DNA of 64,000 nucleotides, from positions 62,001 to 126,000 of the forward strand of contig NZ_QZMN01000014.1 of the NCBI RefSeq assembly GCF_003702705.1, given 5' to 3'. The DNA is from Ornithinimicrobium cerasi. GTDB taxonomy: Bacteria; Actinomycetota; Actinomycetes; Actinomycetales; Dermatophilaceae. Shown here one piece after another: positions 8,598 to 15,338 of the stretch; position 1 is the first letter of the stretch; each line of letters opens with the position of its first letter. The position numbers were made by a program, and so were the translations under genes. The notes under the pieces were generated by a model that saw only the letters and a list, made by a program, of their open reading frames with translations, was not told the DNA's origin and did not search any database.

Positions 8598-9817
8598 CGA
8601 CGTCGCGGCCCGAGGTGCCCGGGAGCATCTGGGCCGTCCCCGGGATGACCGCTCTCGCCGTCGTCGCCTTCACCGGCTTCTCCGGGTATGCCGCGCTCCT
8701 CCCCGTGGCGCCGCTGTGGGCCGTCCGCGGGGGAGCGGACAGCGCCGGGGCGGGGCTGGTGAACTTCGTCCTGCTCGGCACCACCGTGGCCACGCAGTTC
8801 TTCGTGCCGGCCCTGATCCGGCGCCTCGGCTGGGGGCACGCGCTGGCGCTGGGCATGGTGCTCCTCGGGGCGCCGGCGCTGCTGCACGTGGTGAGCGACG
8901 CCCTCGCCCCCACGCTCGCGCTGTCCGCCGTCCGGGGGGTGGGTTTCGGCATCCTCACCGTGGCGGCCAGCGCCGCGGCGGTCCTCGTCGTGTCGGCGGG
9001 GCGGAGGGGCGCGGCGGTCGGGGCCTACTCCCTGGCGCTGTCCGTCCCCAACGTCATCCTCATGCCCTCCGGCGCCTGGGTCGCCCAGGCCTGGGGGTTC
9101 GGGCCGGTCTTCGTCCTCAGCGCGCTCCCGCTGCTCGGCGTCCCGGCCTGCTACCTCCTCGGTCGGCACCTGCCGGAGCGGGCGACCCGGGGCCCCGGCC
9201 ACGCGGACGTGCCGGGCGCAGCCGCCGGCGCCTCGACCTACCGGGCGCTGGTGCGGCCCACCCTCGTCCTGCTGGCGATCACCCTCGCGGGTGGCGCGCT
9301 CATCACCTTCGCCCCGCAGCTGGTGGCGACCGGGTGGCTGGCGGCGGCCGGGCTGTTCTCGCTGGGCCTGCTCTCCGCGGTCACCCGCTGGCGGGTCGGG
9401 GCGCTGGCCGACCGGGTGGGCGCCGGCCGGCTGGTCTGGCCGTTCGTGCTCGTCGCGGTGGTCGGGCTCGCCTGGGTGGCCTGGCTGGTGCGGACCGAGG
9501 TGGGCGAGGACCGGGTCGTGCCGTGGGTCCTCGCGTGCGCCCTCGTCGGCGTGGCCTACGGCGCGCTGCAGAACCTCACCATGCTGCGCGCCTTCGAGGC
9601 GGCGGGGCCGCGCCGGGTGGGCGCCGCCAGCGCCGTCTGGAACGCCGGCTTCGACGCGGGCACCGCGGTCGGTGCCGTCCTCGTGGGGACGGTCGCGGTC
9701 GGCGCGGGCTTCGGCGTCGGGACGGCGATCACCGCCGTCCTCTGCCTGCTCACCCTGCCGCTGGCCCTGGGTCGCCGCGGCGGGCGCACGCCCCAGGCAG
9801 GGGTGCGGTCACCCTAG
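8594..9817 (+). CDS. MFS transporter, about 12 TM
   Basis: 407 residues with about 12 hydrophobic segments and no long soluble domains. Features include SAVRGVGFGILTVAASAAAV in helix 4 and GAYSLALSVPNVILMPSGAW in helix 5, as in sugar/drug-type MFS exporters. The GTG start overlaps the HhH-GPD stop by four bases, so translation is coupled despite the unrelated function. The substrate cannot be predicted. The stop codon lies in the left arm of a long inverted repeat at 9801-9872. Confidence 0.8.
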   Translation: MTTSRPEVPGSIWAVPGMTALAVVAFTGFSGYAALLPVAPLWAVRGGADSAGAGLVNFVLLGTTVATQFFVPALIRRLGWGHALALGMVLLGAPALLHVVSDALAPTLALSAVRGVGFGILTVAASAAAVLVVSAGRRGAAVGAYSLALSVPNVILMPSGAWVAQAWGFGPVFVLSALPLLGVPACYLLGRHLPERATRGPGHADVPGAAAGASTYRALVRPTLVLLAITLAGGALITFAPQLVATGWLAAAGLFSLGLLSAVTRWRVGALADRVGAGRLVWPFVLVAVVGLAWVAWLVRTEVGEDRVVPWVLACALVGVAYGALQNLTMLRAFEAAGPRRVGAASAVWNAGFDAGTAVGAVLVGTVAVGAGFGVGTAITAVLCLLTLPLALGRRGGRTPQAGVRSP

Positions 9818-9872
9818 CGGGACCTTCGTCACGCCCCAGCGCGATGGCGGTCCCTGGAGGGTGACCGCACCC
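9801..9872. terminator. Long two-part hairpin between convergent genes
   Basis: A 15-bp perfect outer stem (9801-9815 with 9858-9872; core GGGTGCGGTCACCC) is followed by a 3x3 internal loop, a second stem GGGACC/GGTCCC (9819-9824 with 9849-9854) and a 24-base loop. It spans the stop of the MFS gene and ends 5 bases from the stop of xthA, so it probably acts as a terminator in both directions. The stem is longer than a terminator needs. Confidence 0.6.
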
Positions 9873-9877
9873 GGGTG

Positions 9878-10672
9878 TCAGACGTCGGTCAGGGCGACGA
9901 CCACGGGCGCGTGGTCGCTGGCGCCCTTGCCCTTGCGCTCCTCGCGGTCGATGAAGGCCCCCTCGACGCGCGCGGCCAGGGCCGGGCTGCCGAGGCAGAA
10001 GTCGATCCGCATGCCTCGCCGCTTCGGGAACGCCAGCTGGGTGTAGTCCCAGTAGGTGAAGGTCCCGGGCCCCGGCGTGTGGCTGCGCGTGACGTCCTCG
10101 AAGCCCGCGTCGACGACCGCCGCGAAGGCGGCACGCTCCTCCGGCGAGGTGTGCGTCCGGCCCCGGTAGTAGTCGACCGACCAGACGTCCTCGTCGGTCG
10201 GCGCGATGTTCCAGTCGCCCATCAGCGCGATCTGCGCGTCGGGGTCCTCCGCGAGCCACCGTGACCCGGCGTCCCGGAGCGCGGCGAGCCAGTCGAGCTT
10301 GTAGAGCAGATGAGGGTCCGCGAGGCTGCGGCCGTTCGGGACGTAGAGGCTCCACACCCGCACCCCGCCGCACGTCGCTCCGAGGGCGCGGGCCTCGGCG
10401 GCGACGGGGTCGCCCCAGCCCGGCTGCCCGGGGAAGCCGACCTGCACGTCCTCGATCCCGACCCGGCTGACGACCGCGACGCCGTTCCACTGGTTGTGGC
10501 CGACGTGCGCCACCTCGTAGCCCGCCAGCTCGAACGGCAGCGCCGGGAACTGCTCGTCGGTGCACTTGGTCTCCTGCAGCGCCAGGACGTCGACGTCGTG
10601 CCGCTCCAGGAGGGCGACGACCCGGTCGACGCGGGTGCGGATGCTGTTGCAGTTGAACGTGGCGAGGTGCAC
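9878..10672 (-). CDS. xthA: Exodeoxyribonuclease III
   Basis: AP endonuclease/3'-5' exonuclease of the endonuclease-exonuclease-phosphatase fold, 264 residues, usual size. Active-site segments are visible: FNCNSIR (Asn8), LQETK (Glu34), YVPNG, GDWNIAP (Asp and Asn), FTYWDY, RIDFCLGSP and SDHAPV (Asp-His). GTG 10672 directly follows a -10 box. It belongs with nfo and the HhH-GPD gene in a base-excision repair neighbourhood. Confidence 0.93.
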   Translation of the reverse strand: MHLATFNCNSIRTRVDRVVALLERHDVDVLALQETKCTDEQFPALPFELAGYEVAHVGHNQWNGVAVVSRVGIEDVQVGFPGQPGWGDPVAAEARALGATCGGVRVWSLYVPNGRSLADPHLLYKLDWLAALRDAGSRWLAEDPDAQIALMGDWNIAPTDEDVWSVDYYRGRTHTSPEERAAFAAVVDAGFEDVTRSHTPGPGTFTYWDYTQLAFPKRRGMRIDFCLGSPALAARVEGAFIDREERKGKGASDHAPVVVALTDV

Positions 10673-10678
10673 CGGTCC

Positions 10679-10684
10679 ACCCTA
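10679..10684 (-). promoter_or_regulatory. -10 box of a leaderless promoter for xthA
   Basis: TAGGGT on the minus strand, six bases before GTG 10672. Its first three bases are also the stop codon of the SRPBCC gene. Confidence 0.5.
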
Positions 10685-11113
10685 GACAGGGCGCGCCGGG
10701 CGGGTGATCCGCCGCAGCGCCAGCAGGTATGCCGTGCGCACGGCCGGGCGCGCGAGCGCCACCAGGCGGTCGGGCAGCCGGGTCACGGCGAAGCTCTGCC
10801 GCCAGCGCACCCGGGTGCGGCCGTGGGTGTCCGGCTGCAGCGTCGCCACGATCGTGCCGCGCAGCGGGGTGCCGACCTTCTCGACGACGCACCGGCGCGG
10901 CGGGTCCCACTCGCGCACGACCATGACGTCGTCGAAGCCGACCGGACCCAGCGCGGTGCGTCCGACGAACCGGGACCCGGGGCCGAGGGGGCCCCCGGTC
11001 ACGACGGTCAGGGGGACGGCCGCGGTGTGGCGGTCGAGGTCCCAGAGCCGCTCCCACACCTCCTCCCGGGCGCCCCGGACGGAGAGGGAGAGGTCGAAGG
11101 CGGGGTGCGGCAT
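10682..11113 (-). CDS. SRPBCC (START/Bet v1-like) family protein
   Basis: 143-residue single-domain protein. The N-terminus (FDLSLSVRGAREEVWERLWDL) is the usual first strand and helix of SRPBCC proteins, and RTRVRWRQSFAV fits a late strand before the long C-terminal helix (LVALARPAVRTAYLLALRRI). This hydrophobic-pocket fold binds lipids, polyketides or other small ligands; the ligand is unknown. ATG 11113 lies seven bases after a -10 box. Its stop touches the xthA promoter, so both may also be read together. Confidence 0.7.
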   Translation of the reverse strand: MPHPAFDLSLSVRGAREEVWERLWDLDRHTAAVPLTVVTGGPLGPGSRFVGRTALGPVGFDDVMVVREWDPPRRCVVEKVGTPLRGTIVATLQPDTHGRTRVRWRQSFAVTRLPDRLVALARPAVRTAYLLALRRITRPARPV

Positions 11114-11120
11114 ACCCCGA

Positions 11121-11126
11121 AGCGTA
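11121..11126 (-). promoter_or_regulatory. -10 box of a leaderless promoter for the SRPBCC gene
   Basis: TACGCT on the minus strand, seven bases before ATG 11113. It lies about 30 bp from the divergent -10 box of nfo. Confidence 0.55.
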
Positions 11127-11154
11127 GGTGGGCGGGACCGTCGGTGGGGCTGCC

Positions 11155-11160
11155 TACGAT
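11155..11160 (+). promoter_or_regulatory. -10 box of a leaderless promoter for nfo
   Basis: TACGAT, six bases before ATG 11167. Back-to-back with the SRPBCC promoter, so the -35 regions overlap. Confidence 0.6.
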
Positions 11161-11166
11161 GGCCGC

Positions 11167-11964
11167 ATGAGCGCACTGCCCCTGGGAGCCCACGTCGAGC
11201 AGACCGACCCCGTCGCGGAGGCGGTGGCACGCCGGGCGCCGCTCGTGCAGTTCTTCCTCGGCGACCCGCAGAGCTACAAGGGTCCAGAGGTGCGCCACGA
11301 GGGCGGGGCGGAGGGGCTGCGGGCCGCGGCGGAGGAGGCGGGCGTCGACCTCTACGTGCACGCGCCCTACCTCATCAACGTCGCGACCCTCAACAACCGG
11401 ATCCGGATCCCCTCCCGCAAGCTGCTGCAGCAGCACATGGACGCGGCGGCGCAGATCGGGGCGAAGGGGCTGATCGTGCACGGTGGCCACGTGGGCGTCG
11501 ACGACGACGCCGCGAAGGGTTTCGACAACTGGCGCAAGGCGGTGGAGGCGACCGACCTGAAGGTGCCGCTGCTCATCGAGAACACCGCGGGCGGGGACAA
11601 CGCCATGGCGCGGCACCTCGACCGCATCGCGATGCTGTGGGACGCCGTCGGTCGCGCCGAGGGTGCGGACCAGGTCGGCTTCTGCCTCGACACCTGCCAC
11701 GCCTGGGCGGGCGGGATCGAGCTCGGGGACGCCGTCGAACGGGTCCGGGCGATCACCGGACGGATCGACCTGGTGCACGCCAACGACTCGCGCGACACCG
11801 CCGGGTCCGGTGCCGACCGGCACACCAACCTCGGCTCCGGCCACGTCCCCCCGGACGAGCTGGCCGACGTCGTCCGTGCGGCCGGCGCCCCGGTCGTGGT
11901 GGAGACGCCCGGAGGTGCCGCCGAGCACGCCGCCGACCTCGACTGGCTCCGCTCGCGACTCTGA
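11167..11964 (+). CDS. nfo: Endonuclease IV (deoxyribonuclease IV)
   Basis: AP endonuclease of the TIM-barrel family, 265 residues. It cuts DNA 5' of abasic sites using three metal ions. Metal-ligand segments visible are LGAHVE, VHAPYLINVA, IVHGGHVG, LLIENTAGG, FCLDTCHAWAGG, LVHANDSRDTAGSGADRH and VVVETPG. ATG 11167 follows a -10 box by six bases. It is convergent with pyrE and lies close to xthA, giving the cell two unrelated AP endonucleases from one locus. Confidence 0.92.
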   Translation: MSALPLGAHVEQTDPVAEAVARRAPLVQFFLGDPQSYKGPEVRHEGGAEGLRAAAEEAGVDLYVHAPYLINVATLNNRIRIPSRKLLQQHMDAAAQIGAKGLIVHGGHVGVDDDAAKGFDNWRKAVEATDLKVPLLIENTAGGDNAMARHLDRIAMLWDAVGRAEGADQVGFCLDTCHAWAGGIELGDAVERVRAITGRIDLVHANDSRDTAGSGADRHTNLGSGHVPPDELADVVRAAGAPVVVETPGGAAEHAADLDWLRSRL

Positions 11965-12044
11965 GCCGGGCCCCCGGCGGCAGCGCGGATCTTGTCGGGC
12001 GGCTCAGCGTGCGCGTCGTGCCGCGAACGGCAGGGCCCGCTGCG

Positions 12045-12590
12045 TCAGCCCAGCCCGAGGTCGGCGAGCGAGTAGGCCGCCCGGTAGTCCACCCCGGCCC
12101 CGCGCACCCGCTCGGCAGCACCGCTGTCGCGGTCGGCGATGACCGCGACCGCCACGACGTCCGCCCCGGCCTCGCGGCAGGCTTCCACGGCCGCGAGCGG
12201 CGACCCGCCGGTCGTCGAGGTGTCCTCCACGACCAGCACCCTGCGTCCGGCGACGTCCGGCCCCTCGATCCGCCGCTGCAGGCCGTGGGCCTTCTCGGCC
12301 TTGCGCACCACGAAGGCGTCGAGCCTGCGACCCCGGCGGTGGGCCGCGTGCAGCATCGCGGTGGCGACCGGGTCGGCGCCCATCGTCAGCCCCCCGACCG
12401 CCTCGACCTCCAGGTCGTCCACGAGGTCGAGCATGACGTCGCCGACGAGCGGGGCGGCCTCCCCGTCGAGGGTGATCCGCCGCAGGTCGACGTAGTAGTC
12501 GGCCTCCTGGCCCGAGGAGAGCCTGACCCGTCCGTGCACCACGGCCCGGTCCCTGACGAGCTCGAGCAGGCGGTCACGGGCGGCAGTCAT
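12045..12590 (-). CDS. pyrE: Orotate phosphoribosyltransferase
   Basis: Converts orotate and PRPP to OMP in pyrimidine synthesis; 181 residues, normal size. The PRPP-binding loop VLVVEDTSTTGGS (about residues 121-133) is intact, and LSSGQEADYYVDLRR and GGLTMGADPVATA are typical. ATG 12590 follows a -10 box by seven bases, so the mRNA is probably leaderless. The other pyr genes are not in the window. Confidence 0.93.
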   Translation of the reverse strand: MTAARDRLLELVRDRAVVHGRVRLSSGQEADYYVDLRRITLDGEAAPLVGDVMLDLVDDLEVEAVGGLTMGADPVATAMLHAAHRRGRRLDAFVVRKAEKAHGLQRRIEGPDVAGRRVLVVEDTSTTGGSPLAAVEACREAGADVVAVAVIADRDSGAAERVRGAGVDYRAAYSLADLGLG

Positions 12591-12597
12591 GGGATGG

Positions 12598-12603
12598 AGG
12601 GTA
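12598..12603 (-). promoter_or_regulatory. -10 box of a leaderless promoter for pyrE
   Basis: TACCCT on the minus strand, seven bases before ATG 12590. It lies just upstream of the SDR stop codon region. Confidence 0.55.
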
Positions 12604-12627
12604 ACGCGCGTGGACGGCGCCCGACGC

Positions 12628-13410
12628 TCACCCGCGTGCCGGTCCACGTCGCCGGGTCGAGAGCGCCCCGGCGGCCCGTCGGGTCAGCCGCCGCGGGGCC
12701 ACGCGCAGCAGGGCCACGAGCCCCTTGTAGGGCGCGGACGGCACCGACACGACCCGGCCCCGGCGGACCGCCTCCAGCGACTCCCGCACCACGTCCGCCG
12801 CGTCCAGCCACAGCGACTCCGGCAGCCGCGACATGTCCATCCCCGCGCGCTCGTGGAACTCGGTGCGGGTGAAACCCGGGCACACGGCTGTGACGTGCAC
12901 CCCGGACCCGGCCAGCTCGGTGGCCAGCCCCTCGGTGAGCACCGTCACGTAGGCCTTGATCGCCGAGTAGTGCCCCATCGCCGTGAACCCGGCCACGGAG
13001 GAGACGTTGAGAATGCCCCCGTGCCCCCTCTCCCGCATGACCCGGCCGGCAGCGTGGCAGAGCACCATGACCGCACCGACCATGAGGTGCACGGCCCGCT
13101 CCTCCTCGGCGAGGTCGTTGCGCAGGAAGTCCCGCTGCTGCCCGAACCCGGCGTTGTTGACGAGGAGGTCCACCGGGCGCTCGCTGCTGCTGACGCGCTG
13201 CGCGACCCTCCGCAGCTGCTCGGGGTCGGCGAGGTCGGCGGGGAGCGGCTCGACCTCCACGCCGTGCGCGGTCCGCAGGGTGGCGGCCACCTCCTCCAGG
13301 CGCGCCCCGTCACGGGCGACGAGGACCAGGGCACTCCCCCCGGCCGCCAGCTGCTCCGCATACTCGCGGCCCAGCCCGGCCGTGGCGCCGGTGATCAGTG
13401 CTCGACCCAT
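12628..13410 (-). CDS. Short-chain dehydrogenase/reductase
   Basis: Classical SDR of 260 residues. The cofactor motif is TGATAGLGREYA near the N-terminus, NNAG is at about residues 90-93, the catalytic Ser is in NVSSVAG, and the catalytic Tyr-X3-Lys is YSAIK. The tail is basic (RRLTRRAAGALSTRRRGPARG). The DALADPEQ-like segment after strand 2 (PLPADLADPEQL) suggests NADP(H), an inference. The substrate is unknown. ATG 13410 follows a -10 box by six bases. Confidence 0.87.
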   Translation of the reverse strand: MGRALITGATAGLGREYAEQLAAGGSALVLVARDGARLEEVAATLRTAHGVEVEPLPADLADPEQLRRVAQRVSSSERPVDLLVNNAGFGQQRDFLRNDLAEEERAVHLMVGAVMVLCHAAGRVMRERGHGGILNVSSVAGFTAMGHYSAIKAYVTVLTEGLATELAGSGVHVTAVCPGFTRTEFHERAGMDMSRLPESLWLDAADVVRESLEAVRRGRVVSVPSAPYKGLVALLRVAPRRLTRRAAGALSTRRRGPARG

Positions 13411-13416
13411 GGACCG

Positions 13417-13422
13417 AGGGTA
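13417..13422 (-). promoter_or_regulatory. -10 box of a leaderless promoter for the SDR gene
   Basis: TACCCT on the minus strand, six bases before ATG 13410. It overlaps a copy of the over-represented 9-mer GGTATGCCG at 13419-13427. Confidence 0.55.
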
Positions 13423-13434
13423 TGCCGTTCCCGG

Positions 13435-13479
13435 ACGACGAGGCCCCCGCACCTTCCCCGGGTGCGGGGGCCGCGTCGT
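13435..13479 (-). terminator. Strong terminator hairpin after the NlpC/P60 gene
   Basis: A 12-bp perfect stem (13442-13453 with 13461-13472; GGCCCCCGCACC) and a 7-base loop are extended, after a single mismatch, by ACGACG/CGTCGT (13435-13440 with 13474-13479). It lies just beyond the stop at 13496 on the minus strand. Confidence 0.75.
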
Positions 13480-13495
13480 GGCCGGGTCGGGCAGG

Positions 13496-14923
13496 TCACA
13501 TGCCGGGGAGCCGGCCGAACCAGATGCGGGTGGTGACGGGGTCGCCGTAGCGGACGCCCGCGGTGGGGTTGAGCGCCTCGTAGACCTTGCCGTCGCCGGC
13601 GTAGAGGCTCACGTGGTAGAAGTCGTCGTAGAAGACGAGGTCGCCGGGCTGGGGGTCGGTCACCCGGGTCACCATCGCCTTCTGGTCACGCACGGTGCGC
13701 GGGATGTTCACCCCGTTCTGCTGGTAGACCCACCAGGTGTACGACGAGCAGTCGAAGGCGTTCGGGGGCGTGCCGTAGAGGACGTAGGGGTAGCCGACGT
13801 AACGGCTGGCGGTCTCCAGGACGGCCTGGCGCAGCGGCGAGGTGCCGGACGGCGGCGGGGTCACCGTGGGCGGGGGCGTCGGGGCCGGTGCCGGCGAGGA
13901 GGCGGGCGGTGTGGAGGTGAGCACGGTGGGGGCCATCCACTGGCTGGCGGACATCTGCAGCCACCCGTTGGTGCTCACGGTGCCGCTCACCTCGGTGCCG
14001 GCGACCCGGGTGCCGACGACCCCGTAGGACGTCGACGGGCCTGAGCGCACGTTGGCGACCGCGGCGCTGACCCAGCGCTTGACGGTCGTGGCCTCGCCAC
14101 CGCCACCGGGCGCCCCGCCCGGGGCGGTGGTGGTCAGGACCCCGGGGGACATGAACTGGCCGTCGGCGATCCGCAGCCACCCGTTGGAGCTCAGCGGGCC
14201 CGAGACCTGCGCGCCGGCCTGGCGCGACCCGACGACGGAGTATGACGTGGACGGCCCGGACCGCACGTTGGCCGCGGTGGTGACCCAGCGGGTGACGCTG
14301 GTGCCGCCGACGTCCGAGCCGCCCCCACCGCTCCCCCCGTCGGGGTCGGTGGAGGAGAGGATCGTGCTGCTGATGAACTGCCCGCTGCCCAGGGAGAGCC
14401 AGCCGTCGACCCAGCTGCCCCGGACCTCGGTGCCCCGGGTCTTGGTCCCCACGACGCCGTAGCCGAGGCCGGGGCCGGAACGGACGTTGCCGACGGCGGC
14501 GGTCACGTACTGGGTGACCGTGCCGGTGCTCGCCGGCGTGCTGAGCACCGACGGGGCCATGAACTCAGCCGCGGAGATCTTCAGCCACCCGTTGGTGCTG
14601 ATGACACCACGCACGGTGGTCCCGGAGGTCCTGGTCCCCACGACCCCGTGGGCGGTGCTCGGGCCGGACCGCACGTTGGCGACCGGGACGCTCACGACGC
14701 GGGTGACGGTGGTCTCGACCGTGGGCAGCGTCGGGAGCATCGTGAAGGGGGCGGCCGGAACCTCGATCGCGGGCAGCACCGGGGTCGCCGGCGTGAGGGG
14801 CGTCCGGGGCACAGGCGCAGGCGCGGGGGCGGCCTGCGCCGCCGGGGCCAGAGCCATGACGGGCGCGGTGGCGGCCGCCGCAGCGACGAGCGTGCGGGAA
14901 AAACTGCGCGTGCGTGTGGTCAT
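13496..14923 (-). CDS. Secreted NlpC/P60 peptidoglycan hydrolase with four SH3b domains
   Basis: Exported cell-wall endopeptidase, 475 residues. A Sec signal peptide (MTTRTRSFSRTLVAAAAATA...AQAAP) is followed by a Pro/Ala linker. Four bacterial SH3 repeats each contain an ANVRSGPS-like core (the second reads GNVRSGPG) and end near FMAPSVL or similar. A Pro/Thr-rich linker leads to a C-terminal NlpC/P60 domain. Catalytic residues by pattern are Cys392 (FDCSSY), His437 (YHVSLYAG) and Glu449 (VYEAL); Glu in third place resembles RipA-type enzymes. ATG 14923 has a GGAAAG ribosome site. The region before it is long and AT-rich, with a CRP-like site. By family it would cleave D-Glu to m-DAP links in stem peptides. 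Confidence 0.9.
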   Translation of the reverse strand: MTTRTRSFSRTLVAAAAATAPVMALAPAAQAAPAPAPVPRTPLTPATPVLPAIEVPAAPFTMLPTLPTVETTVTRVVSVPVANVRSGPSTAHGVVGTRTSGTTVRGVISTNGWLKISAAEFMAPSVLSTPASTGTVTQYVTAAVGNVRSGPGLGYGVVGTKTRGTEVRGSWVDGWLSLGSGQFISSTILSSTDPDGGSGGGGSDVGGTSVTRWVTTAANVRSGPSTSYSVVGSRQAGAQVSGPLSSNGWLRIADGQFMSPGVLTTTAPGGAPGGGGEATTVKRWVSAAVANVRSGPSTSYGVVGTRVAGTEVSGTVSTNGWLQMSASQWMAPTVLTSTPPASSPAPAPTPPPTVTPPPSGTSPLRQAVLETASRYVGYPYVLYGTPPNAFDCSSYTWWVYQQNGVNIPRTVRDQKAMVTRVTDPQPGDLVFYDDFYHVSLYAGDGKVYEALNPTAGVRYGDPVTTRIWFGRLPGM

Positions 14924-15268
14924 CGGGGACTTTCCATCATCACGTTCACAACAGGGACAGCTCGACGGGACGAGCAAGAGCAGTGAATAGGCAAACCCGA
15001 GACGCTCGCAACCCCCCTGACCAGCAAGAGTGTGATTTTGCTGGGAACTACAATTATGTAACACCGTGATGTTCGTCACACCCTTTGCGCATCGCCGCAG
15101 GTCACCACAGATATCACAGCGGTGTAGTTATCCGGATCGAGATTTTTCCCGGTTTCACACCAGTTTCGGGGGTCACAGCAGACCCGTGCCAGGTGGGACG
15201 AGCGGTGCGCGAGTCGGCGGTTGGGACTACCCGGCCGGTCGCGCGCGCGGGGAGGCAGGGGCACGGAC
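14924..15268 (-). promoter_or_regulatory. Long AT-rich promoter and leader region of the NlpC/P60 gene
   Basis: This gap holds no gene that I can support. It is visibly richer in A/T than its surroundings. A plausible -10 box is CATAAT (minus, 15058-15053), giving a 5' leader of about 120 bases with short self-complementary pieces. Several TGTGA words occur at 15065-15180. I looked for a c-di-AMP riboswitch, known before some actinobacterial cell-wall hydrolase genes, but could not match its core motifs. Part of the leader could still be a structured RNA. Confidence 0.45.
15065..15080. promoter_or_regulatory. CRP/GlxR-like binding site
   Basis: CGTGATGTTCGTCACA matches the consensus TGTGA-N6-TCACA at nine of ten positions. 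It lies about 150 bp before the NlpC/P60 start. In mycobacteria CRP (Rv3676) controls the cell-wall gene rpfA through such a site. With the -10 at 15053-15058 the site would overlap the -35 region. Confidence 0.5.
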
Positions 15269-15298
15269 AGGCCCCGCCGACCGAGGTCGACGGGGCCT
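15269..15298 (-). terminator. Terminator after the sunset-domain gene
   Basis: AGGCCCCG (15269-15276) pairs with CGGGGCCT (15291-15298); after one mismatch an inner CGAC/GTCG stem continues. It lies 41 bases beyond the stop of the gene read on the minus strand. Confidence 0.65.
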
Positions 15299-15338
15299 GC
15301 GGGTAGAGAGCGTGGAGAAACCGCCCGGTGCTGCGTGC

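Noticed and set aside
14924-15060. c-di-AMP (ydaO) riboswitch before the NlpC/P60 gene
   Set aside because: The gene context fits, but I could not find the conserved GGGGACCC/GGGUGAAUC-like core in the leader. I kept only the CRP-like site and a possible -10.
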